From Companilactobacillus sp. (GTDB lineage Bacteria; Bacillota; Bacilli; Lactobacillales; Lactobacillaceae), in assembly GCF_022484265.1 (NCBI RefSeq), contig NZ_JAKVLR010000001.1, positions 806,001 through 870,000 on the forward strand: a stretch of 64,000 nt of DNA, given 5' to 3'. Made by a program: the position numbers and the translations under genes. Shown here in pieces: positions 1 through 7,687 of the stretch. Numbering within the stretch: position 1 is the stretch's first letter; the number at the start of each line of letters is the position of its first letter. A model generated the notes under the pieces. That model saw nothing but the letters and a program-made list of their open reading frames with translations, had not been told where the DNA came from and made no database searches.

Positions 1-503
1 GTCTTGATATCCTTAACTGTTGGCAAAGCGGCTTTTTTCAAAGTAATCAAATTAGCACTCACCAATAGGTCCAAGGCACGTCCCTCGTTAGTCGGATCGT
101 TAGGAATGGCTATTTTATCGCCATCCTTTAATTCTGATAAACTCTTGAGTTTCTTTGAATACAAAGCCATTGGCGCGATATCGGTTTGGCCGATTGAAAC
201 GATGTGTGTGTGATGAGTCTTGTTCCAGTTGTCCATGAAGTAAACAGTTTGAAAGGCATTCAAATCAGTCTCGCCTTGGTCCAACGCAGTGTTAGGTTGA
301 TTATAATCTGAAAATTCAACTAGTTTAATCTTGATACCATCTTTTTTAACTTTTTTAGCAACGGCATTCCAAACTCGATTATCTGAACCGGTAATTCCGA
401 TTTTGACAGTCTTCTCATTGGATGAATTTCCACATCCTGCCAACACGACGATTGAAATTGCTGCTAAAAATAAGACTACAATATTTTTAATTTTCCCATT
501 CAT
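1..503 (-). CDS. metQ: MetQ-type methionine ABC transporter substrate-binding lipoprotein (partial, runs off window)
   Basis: Membrane-anchored lipoprotein that captures methionine for the MetNI ABC transporter. The start ATG follows a GGGGGA ribosome binding site. A hydrophobic signal ends in the lipobox LAGC (residues 21-24), and the mature part begins with the NlpA/MetQ pattern KTVKIGITGSDNRVW and then LVEFSDYNQPNTAL. The C-terminal part lies outside the window. It sits downstream of metI behind its own leader and terminator hairpin, so it may be expressed separately from the upstream genes. It is the fourth MetQ paralogue of this locus; ligand preference (L-Met, D-Met or a Met derivative) cannot be read from sequence. 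Confidence 0.93.
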   Translation of the reverse strand, partial: MNGKIKNIVVLFLAAISIVVLAGCGNSSNEKTVKIGITGSDNRVWNAVAKKVKKDGIKIKLVEFSDYNQPNTALDQGETDLNAFQTVYFMDNWNKTHHTHIVSIGQTDIAPMALYSKKLKSLSELKDGDKIAIPNDPTNEGRALDLLVSANLITLKKAALPTVKDIK

Positions 504-520
504 TATTCTTTTCCCCCAAA

Positions 521-619
521 TAAAATAGGCCACTTCGTTAGAAGTGACCATTTGTAGCCAGTACAACAGGGAAATAAGACTCCCCCATTGCAGGCACAGA
601 CAATTACTTCCCTATTTAT
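521..619 (-). promoter_or_regulatory. Structured leader with intrinsic terminator; shrunken T-box-like element before metQ
   Basis: Minus-strand leader between metI and the last metQ. It begins AGGGAAGTAATT, as the two full T-boxes upstream do (AGGGGAAGTAA), carries GCAATGG like their specifier region, and ends in a hairpin GGTCACTTC-TAAC-GAAGTGGCC (positions 549-528; the U-G pair forms only on the minus-strand RNA) followed by TATTTTATTT. The canonical AATGGTACCGCG box is missing and the whole element is about 100 nt instead of about 270. GGGAAGTAA (612-604) can pair with TTATTTCCC (577-569). It is either a decayed T-box or a minimal regulator; function is inferred. Confidence 0.42.
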
Positions 620-629
620 AATGCTTAAG

Positions 630-1319
630 TTAATGCTCTAATTTTCTGACTGCGAAATCTCCGATTCCTTGAATTACAAAAACCAAGACTAAGATAAGCA
701 GCATAGATACGATTGTTACATCATTTTCAAAACGTTGGTAACCCACGGAAATGGCCATGTTACCTAGACCACCACCACCAACGGCACCAGCCATGGCTGT
801 TAAACCAATCAAACTGATAGTTGTTAATGTTCCTGAACGAATCAATTCAGGCAAACCTTCTTTTAAATAAACTCTAAAAATAATTTTCATTGGTGAAAGA
901 CCCATTGCTTCTGCTGCTTCAACCACACCAGGATCAACTTCGACCAATGCCAATTGTACTTGTCTGGCAAAGAATGGTGCAGTACCAATGATCAATGGAA
1001 CTAAGGCACCTTCAGGTCCGATAGTCTGTCCAACAATCAATTTGGTAAATGGTCCAATTACGGCTAGCAAAATGATAAATGGAATTGATCTAAATAGATT
1101 GACCAACCAATCCAAGATTCTGTAAAAAGCTTTGTTTGGAGTAATTCCATCATCAGCTGTGATAACTAATAAAATACCTAAAATAATACCGATAACTCCC
1201 GCAAAAATTGCACTGACGAAAGTCATGTAAAGTGTTTGCCAAATGGCAGTTACAAATCCGTTATCCCCAGACCAGTTAGCGACTACGTTAGGGAAAACTT
1301 TGTTAATAAAGTCAGACAT
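630..1319 (-). CDS. metI: Methionine ABC transporter permease MetI
   Basis: Integral membrane subunit of the MetNIQ methionine importer, 229 residues, the usual family length. It has several hydrophobic segments and the ATPase-contacting EAA motif as EAAEAMGLSPMKIIFRV. The gene starts 3 bases after metN ends, so the two are co-transcribed, in the order peptidase-metN-metI. The upstream T-box at 5562-5842 probably controls it by methionyl-tRNA charging, as is known for methionine genes of Lactobacillaceae; that the transcript extends this far is inferred from close gene spacing. Confidence 0.95.
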   Translation of the reverse strand: MSDFINKVFPNVVANWSGDNGFVTAIWQTLYMTFVSAIFAGVIGIILGILLVITADDGITPNKAFYRILDWLVNLFRSIPFIILLAVIGPFTKLIVGQTIGPEGALVPLIIGTAPFFARQVQLALVEVDPGVVEAAEAMGLSPMKIIFRVYLKEGLPELIRSGTLTTISLIGLTAMAGAVGGGGLGNMAISVGYQRFENDVTIVSMLLILVLVFVIQGIGDFAVRKLEH

Positions 1320-1322
1320 AAA

Positions 1323-2384
1323 CTATTCACTCTCGCTTTCTGAAAGGTCGATCTCTTTAACATTGATCTTCAAATCATTCAAATATTTGATTGCTTCAGC
1401 AACCTTGTCGTCATCCCCGCTTAGGGCTAACAACATGATACCGATGGTCGTACCTGAAAGACGTTCCATGTTACTGAACATGATACTTGCCGAAACGTTG
1501 AAACGCTTGTATAAACCGACAACGATTGGCTCGTTAGTAACATCACCCGTAAATTTAAGTTCGATCAAACGACCTTGGAAGTCCTTGGCCAAACCACCAG
1601 CCTCAATTTCTTCAAGAGCTGATTTGATTTGTGTAGACGTATCAACGAAGTCTTTAGTAAGTTTTTGCTTAGGTTGACCAAAGATCGTCAACAAGCTACC
1701 TTCTTCGATCAATTGACCATTTTCCATGACCGCAACACGATTACATACTTGTTTGATAGCGTCCATTTCGTGAGTAATGATCACCACTGTGATACCGAGT
1801 TGCTTATTCAAACGACCTAATAGATCCAAAATTTCAGTGGTCGTCTTTGGATCCAAGGCACTAGTAGCTTCATCAGAGATCAAGATCTCAGGATCATTTG
1901 CTAAGGCACGAGCGATACCAACACGTTGCTTTTGTCCACCAGATAGTTGTGAAGGATAGTTATTAGCACGGTCTGATAGACCAACTAGATCAAGCAAATG
2001 TTCGACCTTGTCTTTACGTTCCTTTTTAGAAAGTTTTGAATCACGCAATGGAAAATCGATATTGCCATAAACTGTTAATGAGTTCATCAAGTTAAAATGC
2101 TGGAAGATCATTCCAATATTTTTACGAGCAGAACGTAATTCCTTAGAATTTAAAGCTAACATGTCCTGTCCATTTACGGTTACTTCACCGGCTGTTGGAC
2201 GTTGCAATAAGTTGATCACACGGACCAAAGTACTTTTACCAGCACCAGAGTATCCGATGATACCGAAAACGTCGCCTTTGTTTACTTCTAACGAGATATC
2301 TTTTACCGCTTCAATAGTTTTGTTTTCGTTGTGAAACGTTACATCAATATCTTTTAATTTAATAATTGGATTTGAATCTGCCAT
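1323..2384 (-). CDS. metN: Methionine ABC transporter ATP-binding protein MetN
   Basis: Cytoplasmic ATPase energising methionine import; 353 residues. Walker A GYSGAGKST (44-52), Q-loop in MIFQHFN, signature LSGGQ (147-151) and Walker B/D-loop ILISDEATSALD (167-178) are intact. The C-terminal part (about 275-353) matches the NIL regulatory domain that binds methionine and inhibits transport in MetN proteins. It lies 4 bases downstream of the M20 peptidase gene and 3 bases before metI, so all three form one transcription unit. Confidence 0.96.
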   Translation of the reverse strand: MADSNPIIKLKDIDVTFHNENKTIEAVKDISLEVNKGDVFGIIGYSGAGKSTLVRVINLLQRPTAGEVTVNGQDMLALNSKELRSARKNIGMIFQHFNLMNSLTVYGNIDFPLRDSKLSKKERKDKVEHLLDLVGLSDRANNYPSQLSGGQKQRVGIARALANDPEILISDEATSALDPKTTTEILDLLGRLNKQLGITVVIITHEMDAIKQVCNRVAVMENGQLIEEGSLLTIFGQPKQKLTKDFVDTSTQIKSALEEIEAGGLAKDFQGRLIELKFTGDVTNEPIVVGLYKRFNVSASIMFSNMERLSGTTIGIMLLALSGDDDKVAEAIKYLNDLKINVKEIDLSESESE

Positions 2385-2388
2385 TAAA

Positions 2389-3726
2389 TTACTCCTTCAC
2401 TATTTTTCCTAAAAATTCATCAAAGAAATCTATAAAATCTAAATAATCTTGAATCCGGATGTTCTCATTTGGTGCATGATTGCCAGCCTTCGAATAGCTA
2501 ACTCCGCAAGCCACGATCGGAGCTTTAGCATATTTGTTGACCAAGTACATTGGACCTGTACCCGGGCTTGAAGGCAAAGCTTCAATTTTATCTTCACCAC
2601 CATAAAATTCTTTGGCGGTGTCGATCAAGGTATTGACGATTGGGCTGTTCAAGTCCCAACGATAAGCCTTTTCGCCTAATAGATATGAAACCTTAATATC
2701 TGAAAAACCTTGATCTTCTAAATACTTAGTTAATTTGTCAAAAAGAACATGTGGATCTTGATCAGGAACTAATCGAAATTCTAACTTAGCTTTCGCTGTC
2801 TTTGGCGTAACGGTCTTAACGCCCTCGCCTTCCCAGCCACTGCTGAGCCCTTCAACGTTGATGGTAGGACTAAACGTTAAGTTGTAGTTGACTGACTTGT
2901 TATCTAATAATGGAACCGTTAAGCCCCACTTTGCTTTCAAATCTGGCGTGATAGCTTTATCAACCAAATCTTTTTCACGTTGAGTAGGTTCTTTAACGTC
3001 ATCGTAAAATCCTGGGATCAAGATTTTTCCATTGGGATCTCTCAAAGCATTCAATGCTTGAGCCAATCTCCAAGTTGCGGAATCGACTACAGCTGCAAAT
3101 GATGAATGTAAATCGATGTCGGCTGAATTTGCTTCAAGTTCAAAACATAAGACACCTTTAGTTCCACCATTGAAACTAAATTGCTCATGTTCATTTTTAA
3201 AACCTGATTCCCAGATAACTAAATCAGCTGCTAATTCATCGTGATAAATTTTAAGATAATCCTCAAGATGTTGGCTAGCAACTTCTTCAGCACCTTCAAC
3301 TAGGAACTTGACGTTGCAAGGAAGGTCGCCATGTTCCTGACGATAAATGTTTAACGCGGTGATTCGACTAATCAAATCTCCCTTACAATCAGAAGCTCCA
3401 CGTCCAATGAATTTATCATCGGTAACTTGCAATTCGAATGGATCAGAATTCCAAAGTTCCAAAGGTTCCTCAGGCTGAACATCGTAATGATCGTAAATCA
3501 GAATAGTCGTATCGCTAGGCTTTTTGGGATGGGCTTCAGCAAATACGCAAGGAACATCGAAATCGTTCCAAACAGTTGCTTCAGCGCCAAAGTCGGTCAA
3601 AAGATTTTTTAAAAATTCGGCTGTTTCTGGTTGAGCTTGTTTCTTTGCTGAAACTGATGGTAGTGCTACGTAATCTTTAAATTGTTGAATTGATTCTTGA
3701 ATCAATGGGTCTGAAATCTTTGACAT
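2389..3726 (-). CDS. M20 family metallopeptidase (dipeptidase-like) in the methionine uptake operon
   Basis: Zinc-dependent amidohydrolase of the M20 family, 445 residues, cytoplasmic (no signal peptide). Metal ligands and catalytic residues are visible: HYDVQP (H80, D82), the bridging D113 in GRGASDCKGD, and the glutamate pair E147/E148 in VEGAEE. The start has AGGAGGG upstream. Its place between metQ and metN suggests that it frees methionine from imported dipeptides or N-acyl-methionine, but substrate choice is inference. Related M20 enzymes include carnosinase/PepV-like dipeptidases and acyl-amino-acid hydrolases. Confidence 0.85.
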   Translation of the reverse strand: MSKISDPLIQESIQQFKDYVALPSVSAKKQAQPETAEFLKNLLTDFGAEATVWNDFDVPCVFAEAHPKKPSDTTILIYDHYDVQPEEPLELWNSDPFELQVTDDKFIGRGASDCKGDLISRITALNIYRQEHGDLPCNVKFLVEGAEEVASQHLEDYLKIYHDELAADLVIWESGFKNEHEQFSFNGGTKGVLCFELEANSADIDLHSSFAAVVDSATWRLAQALNALRDPNGKILIPGFYDDVKEPTQREKDLVDKAITPDLKAKWGLTVPLLDNKSVNYNLTFSPTINVEGLSSGWEGEGVKTVTPKTAKAKLEFRLVPDQDPHVLFDKLTKYLEDQGFSDIKVSYLLGEKAYRWDLNSPIVNTLIDTAKEFYGGEDKIEALPSSPGTGPMYLVNKYAKAPIVACGVSYSKAGNHAPNENIRIQDYLDFIDFFDEFLGKIVKE

Positions 3727-3741
3727 CCAAATCCCTCCTGA

Positions 3742-4569
3742 CTATTTATTGAAGTTATAATTCCAAGCTGGATATGTTGAACCTTTGTAAACTTCTTTGA
3801 TCTTCTTAGCGATAAATTCAGTTTGGTAAGCTTTGACAACTTTCTTGTAAGTTGCGTTATTCTTCTTATCTTTAGTAGTAGCAATGATATTAACGTATGG
3901 TTTTGATTCTTTGTTGATTACTTCTTTATAAATTGCTGATTCTGGTTTTAAGTTAGCATCTTGAGCAACATCATTGTTGACAACAGCTGCTGCCACGTCA
4001 GTCAATGAATGAGCAGTTTGAGCTGCATCTAGCGGTGTGATCTTCAAATGTTTCTTGTTCTCAGTAATATCTTTAACAGTATGCAATGAAGCATTATTCA
4101 ACTTGATCAAGCCAGCTTGTCTCAACACTCTCAAACCACGATCTTCGTTGGTAGCGTCACTAGGAATTGACACTTTGTCGCCACTCTTTAATTCGTTCAA
4201 ACTCTTGATCTTGTCTGAATAAATTCTTTGTGGGGCAATATAAGTATCGCCGATTGAAACGACGTTTCCTTTATTAGCCTTGTTCCAATCATTCATAAAG
4301 TGATAATTTTGGAAAGCATTGATGTCAAGTTCGCCTTGAGTCAAAGCTTTGTTTGGCGTGTTGTAATCGTTAAATTCAACTAGTTTTAAATCGACTCCTT
4401 GTTTCTTCAACTTAGTAGCTAGTGGTTTCCAAATTCGATCATCTGATCCATAAATACCAACTTTGACTGTTTTTTCAGATGAATTGTTGCCACAACCTGC
4501 TAAAACAAAAAATGATAATGCTGCACATAACACTAAAAATATTTTTGAAAACTTATTAATCCTCTTCAT
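3742..4569 (-). CDS. metQ: MetQ-type methionine-binding lipoprotein
   Basis: Substrate-binding lipoprotein for MetNI, 275 residues. The ATG at 4569 is preferred over an in-frame GTG 9 bases upstream because AGGGGTGG lies at proper spacing before it. The signal peptide ends in LAGC (23-26). Family signatures KTVKVGIYGSDDRIW, LVEFNDYNTPNKALTQGELDINAFQ and LDAAQTAHSL are present. It is the third MetQ in transcription order and starts about 16 bases after its neighbour ends, so both come from the T-box-controlled promoter near 5.9 kb. Confidence 0.95.
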   Translation of the reverse strand: MKRINKFSKIFLVLCAALSFFVLAGCGNNSSEKTVKVGIYGSDDRIWKPLATKLKKQGVDLKLVEFNDYNTPNKALTQGELDINAFQNYHFMNDWNKANKGNVVSIGDTYIAPQRIYSDKIKSLNELKSGDKVSIPSDATNEDRGLRVLRQAGLIKLNNASLHTVKDITENKKHLKITPLDAAQTAHSLTDVAAAVVNNDVAQDANLKPESAIYKEVINKESKPYVNIIATTKDKKNNATYKKVVKAYQTEFIAKKIKEVYKGSTYPAWNYNFNK

Positions 4570-4585
4570 TTGATCCACCCCTGAA

Positions 4586-5413
4586 TTATTTAAGCTTAAG
4601 ATTCCAAGCAGTCACTGCATTGCCTCCGTAAACCTTCTTGATTTCTTTGGCAGTCTCTTTTGATTGATATGCTTTAACTACTTTCTTGTAATTCTTGTTA
4701 TTCTTCTCTTTATTATCAGCCACGATAATATTGATCCATGGTTTTGACTTCTTAGTGATTGGTTCACGATAAACTGCTGTCTTCGGATTGAACTTCGCGT
4801 CAGCAGCGACATTACCGTTAACAACTGCAGCGGTAACATCATCCAATGAACGAGCTGTTTGAGCCGCATCTAAAGTAATAAATTTCAAATGCAATTTGTT
4901 TGAAGTAACATCCTTAACTGAAGGAAGTTTCTTATTCTTCAACGTGATCAAACCAGCTGATTGTAAAAGCTGCAATGCACGTGCTTCATTTGACGTGTCA
5001 TTAGGAATTGTGATCTTAGCGCCCTTCTTGATCTGGCTGATCTTGGTGACCTTGTGGGAATACATTGCCAATGGTTCGATGATCGAGTAGCCAATCGGAA
5101 CTAGATTCGTGTGATGCGCTTTGTTCCATGCATCAAGGAAATATGTATGCTGATAAGCATTCATTTCTAGCCCACCCTGTGCTAAAGCCATATTGGGTTG
5201 ATTGTAGTCGTTGAATTCGACAATTTTAAGATTAATGCCTTCTTTTTTCACTTTCTTCTTAACGACTTCCCAAATTGGTGCATCGGAAGCATTGATACCG
5301 ACTCGAACGGTATTTCCATTATGGCTATTGCCACAACCAGTCAATACGACGACTCCTATAACTGCGATAAATAAAACTAATAGTGCTTTCCAACCTTTAA
5401 AAATCTTGTTCAT
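4586..5413 (-). CDS. metQ: MetQ-type methionine-binding lipoprotein
   Basis: Substrate-binding lipoprotein, 275 residues. The ATG at 5413 is chosen over an in-frame TTG at 5428 because CAGGAGAA stands just before the ATG. The lipobox is LTGC (24-27). It keeps the family pattern VRVGINASDAPIW and LVEFNDYNQPNMALAQGG but is the most diverged of the set, with AYQHTYFLDAW where the others have AFQ. It is the first gene behind the T-box at 5562-5842. Different binding-site residues may mean a different methionine derivative; this is inference. Confidence 0.95.
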   Translation of the reverse strand: MNKIFKGWKALLVLFIAVIGVVVLTGCGNSHNGNTVRVGINASDAPIWEVVKKKVKKEGINLKIVEFNDYNQPNMALAQGGLEMNAYQHTYFLDAWNKAHHTNLVPIGYSIIEPLAMYSHKVTKISQIKKGAKITIPNDTSNEARALQLLQSAGLITLKNKKLPSVKDVTSNKLHLKFITLDAAQTARSLDDVTAAVVNGNVAADAKFNPKTAVYREPITKKSKPWINIIVADNKEKNNKNYKKVVKAYQSKETAKEIKKVYGGNAVTAWNLKLK

Positions 5414-5561
5414 TACGTTCTCCTGCAAATTACTCTTTCCTACTATATATACTCACGGTTCAAAATGTTGCTCATTGATCTGGTAAATTGATTGATAATC
5501 AAATTCCCCCTTAGAACATTCATTTCTCAAAGTTAGAAAAAAATTAAAATAGTTTGGAAAT

Positions 5562-5842
5562 AAAAAAGTCGCTCCCAATTGAAACTCGACTGAATTTCAT
5601 TTTAGAAGCGACTTCTCGCGATACCATTCTAATTTAAGACGAGCTTACACCCGTCTCCTCAACAACATACAAGTAAAACTTATATGCGTGTATTGTAATG
5701 GATACCACCCATTGCATCTTTATCCTTACGGACTCAGCGCACCAATCACAGGTCATTTTCAAAAGGATCATCCGTTGTCTCTCAGCAAGCGACAACTTTC
5801 TGTAGTTCCGAATCCTAATTACTTCCCCTGATCTCATTGTTT
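5562..5842 (-). promoter_or_regulatory. Methionine T-box riboswitch (tRNA-sensing leader)
   Basis: About 280-nt leader on the minus strand. It begins CAGGGGAAGTAA, contains GCAATGG as the likely specifier loop (codon AUG) and the conserved T-box AGAATGGTATCGCG, and ends with a terminator GAAGTCGCTTC..GGGAGCGACTTTTTT. Uncharged tRNA-Met would stabilise the antiterminator and switch on the metQ-metQ-peptidase-metN-metI genes. Met T-boxes are established for methionine uptake genes in Lactobacillaceae. A 67-codon reading frame inside it is not a gene. Confidence 0.92.
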
Positions 5843-5860
5843 AAATTAATAATTTTCTAA

Positions 5861-5904
5861 CTAATCGTTGAATTCATAATACGATTAGGCAATAAAATTG
5901 TCAA
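5861..5904 (-). promoter_or_regulatory. Promoter of the second T-box, with inverted repeat over the -10
   Basis: Minus-strand -35 TTGACA (5904-5899), 17-nt spacer, -10 TATTAT (5881-5876). The inverted repeat CTAATCGT (5861-5868) / ACGATTAG (5881-5888) touches the -10 and may be a protein site or a weak hairpin. Confidence 0.75.
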
Positions 5905-5938
5905 ACTTAAATAATAATTTGCAGAAAAAATATATTTA

Positions 5939-6751
5939 TTATAATTTCAAATTCCAGGCTGGTAAAGTCGTTCCCTTGTATTGTTTCTTGATGTTCTTAG
6001 CATTAGCTTCTGATTGGTATGCTTTCACAACTTTCTTGTAAGTGGCGTTATCTTTGTTCTTTTTCTCAGTTGCGATAACATTCAACCATTCTTTGGACTT
6101 CTTAGTAATCTTTTCTTTATAGATAACTTCATTATTTGGTAAGTTAGCACTAGCTGCAATTGTGTTGTTAACGACCGCCGCAGTCGCATCGTTTAATGAA
6201 TGTGCAGTTTGAGCTGCATCCAGTGGCGTGATAGTTATCTTCTTATTATATTTAGTAATATCTTTGACTGTTGGCAAGGCAGCTTTTTTCAGTTTGATCA
6301 AACCAGCTGTTTCCAATAGTTGTAAAGCGCGACCTTCATTAGTTGCATCGTTTGGAATCGTGACCTTGTCGCCATCCTTTAAATCGTTTATTGATTTAAT
6401 TTTTGGTGAATAAACTCGAAGCGGTGCAATAACAGTTGTCCCAATTGAAACTAAATCGGTGTGATGAGTCTTGTTCCAATTATTTAAAAAGTAAATGTGC
6501 TGGAATGCATTGATATCGAGTTCTCCTTGCGATAGAGCTTGATTAGGTTGGTTAAAATCGTTGAATTCAACTAACTTCAAGTTGATGCCTTCTTTGGCTA
6601 ACTTCTTCTTAATTGGTTTCCAAATTGGATCATCAGAAGTCATGATACCAACCTTAACTGTTTTTTCATTTGAATTGTTTCCACAACCGACTAAAGCGAA
6701 AAGTGAAAATGCTGCAACTACTACTAATAAAACTCGACGTAACTTTTTCAT
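5939..6751 (-). CDS. metQ: MetQ-type methionine-binding lipoprotein
   Basis: Substrate-binding lipoprotein, 270 residues, first in transcription order of the locus. RBS GGGAGG precedes the ATG. The lipobox is LVGC (20-23), followed by KTVKVGIMTSDDPIW and LVEFNDFNQPNQALSQGELDINAFQ. It is transcribed from its own promoter and T-box (6990-7256). About 240 bases holding three hairpin repeats separate the T-box terminator from the start codon. No strong terminator follows before the next promoter near 5.9 kb, so readthrough into the second T-box is possible. Confidence 0.95.
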   Translation of the reverse strand: MKKLRRVLLVVVAAFSLFALVGCGNNSNEKTVKVGIMTSDDPIWKPIKKKLAKEGINLKLVEFNDFNQPNQALSQGELDINAFQHIYFLNNWNKTHHTDLVSIGTTVIAPLRVYSPKIKSINDLKDGDKVTIPNDATNEGRALQLLETAGLIKLKKAALPTVKDITKYNKKITITPLDAAQTAHSLNDATAAVVNNTIAASANLPNNEVIYKEKITKKSKEWLNVIATEKKNKDNATYKKVVKAYQSEANAKNIKKQYKGTTLPAWNLKL

Positions 6752-6790
6752 GATGGATCCTCCCTATAATAAAAGATAAAACTAAAAACA

Positions 6791-6989
6791 AAACGCAACG
6801 GATTATCCTGGTCCGTGGCCGTCCCATAAGTTGGCGTATGCACTTCGGTTACTCCAAATCAAGGATTGCCGCGGCCTTCGGCCGTCCCATAAGTTGGCGT
6901 ACGCACTTCGTGCTACTTAAAAACCAAGGATTGCCGCGGCCTGTGGCCGTCCCATAAGTTGGCGTACGCACTTTCGTGCTACGCCAACT
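6791..6989. repeat. Three imperfect tandem copies of a GC-rich hairpin repeat (about 64 bp)
   Basis: The block GGCCGTCCCATAAGTTGGCG recurs at 6817, 6880 and 6945, giving periods of 63 and 65 bp. Each copy carries a CCGCGGCC..GGCCG palindrome and a GTTGGCGTA-CGCAC..GTGC-TACGCCAAC hairpin, perfect in the last copy (near 6958-6988). Base composition is far richer in GC than the surroundings. The array lies in the 5' leader of metQ, after the T-box terminator. Confidence 0.85.
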
Positions 6990-7256
6990 AAAAAAGCCGC
7001 TCCTAAGCAAATATATATTTGCTTTAGAAGCGGCTTATCCGCGGTACCATTCTAATTTAGGATAAATTTACACTTATCCCCTCAACAACGTACAAAATTA
7101 TACGCGTGTACTGTAATGGGTACCGACCATTGCCACTTTATCCTCTGGATTCAGTGCACCAATCACAGGTCATTTTCGCTCAAGACGTCTACCCTCTCTC
7201 AGCTAATGAAGGCTTTCTGTATGTCGGTCGTTGGGTTACTTCCCCTGATCAATTTG
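6990..7256 (-). promoter_or_regulatory. Methionine T-box riboswitch (first copy)
   Basis: Minus-strand leader starting CAGGGGAAGTAA, with GGCAATGG as the likely AUG specifier, the canonical T-box AGAATGGTACCGCGG, and a terminator AAGCCGCTTC..GGAGCGGCTTTTTT whose T-run is at 6995-6990. It controls the metQ at 5939-6751. It resembles the T-box at 5562-5842 along its full length, so a segmental duplication of leader plus metQ is likely. Confidence 0.93.
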
Positions 7257-7292
7257 TTTGGTTAATTAGTTTTATCTGTTAAGTTGTGACCA

Positions 7293-7321
7293 ATATTAAA
7301 CAATATCTGATGACTTGTCAA
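7293..7321 (-). promoter_or_regulatory. Promoter of the first Met T-box
   Basis: -35 TTGACA (7321-7316), 17-nt spacer, -10 TAATAT (7298-7293) on the minus strand, about 40 bases before the T-box begins. Confidence 0.75.
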
Positions 7322-7476
7322 CAACTTTATTAAAATTATTTTCATTTAATAAGGATTTTTTCTAATTTAAGAAGATTTATGAATTAAAAGATCATTTTCA
7401 TTTGTTTTTTTGAAAAAAATGGTATTCTATATTCGTAATATGAATTGTGACAAACGAAATTCTAGGAGGTAACTTG

Positions 7477-7611
7477 ATGAGTAAGAAATTCATCAAATTT
7501 TTTCTCGGTTCTTTGCACTCTGTCCAAAATTCATTATCACCGGTCTACATCTCACATGAGATCAGACTGATTCGTAACTCCAATAAGGCTTTTACAAAGG
7601 AGCCTCCCTAA
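7477..7611 (+). CDS. Orphan 44-residue small protein
   Basis: Short gene not assigned to any family I recognise. The ATG stands 6 bases after a perfect AGGAGGT ribosome binding site, the frame runs 44 codons to TAA, and a strong hairpin terminator follows at 7640-7681, so it looks like a complete single-gene unit. The peptide begins MSKKFIKFFLGSL, a basic amphipathic stretch, continues HSVQNSLSPVYISHEIRLIR and ends TKEPP; it has no clear transmembrane helix or cysteine. It is divergent from the T-box promoter at 7.3 kb. A leader peptide or secreted signal is possible; coding status rests on the RBS and terminator. Confidence 0.6.
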   Translation: MSKKFIKFFLGSLHSVQNSLSPVYISHEIRLIRNSNKAFTKEPP

Positions 7612-7639
7612 AGAATTTCAATAATAATGATCATAAATA

Positions 7640-7681
7640 AAGCTCTCAACTAATTTTTTGGGATAGTTGAGAGCTTTTTTA
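7640..7681. terminator. Bidirectional terminator
   Basis: Stem AAAGCTCTCAACTA / TAGTTGAGAGCTTT with a T-run on the plus strand. It lies between the 44-residue ORF and the convergent SDR gene and can serve both. Confidence 0.85.
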
Positions 7682-7687
7682 ATTCAA

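Noticed and set aside
5634..5837. 67-codon minus-strand reading frame
   Set aside because: It lies wholly inside the Met T-box leader, has no RBS, and its sequence is dictated by conserved RNA motifs.
6791..6989. CRISPR array
   Set aside because: The repeats are adjacent imperfect 64-bp units without unique spacers, and no cas genes are present.
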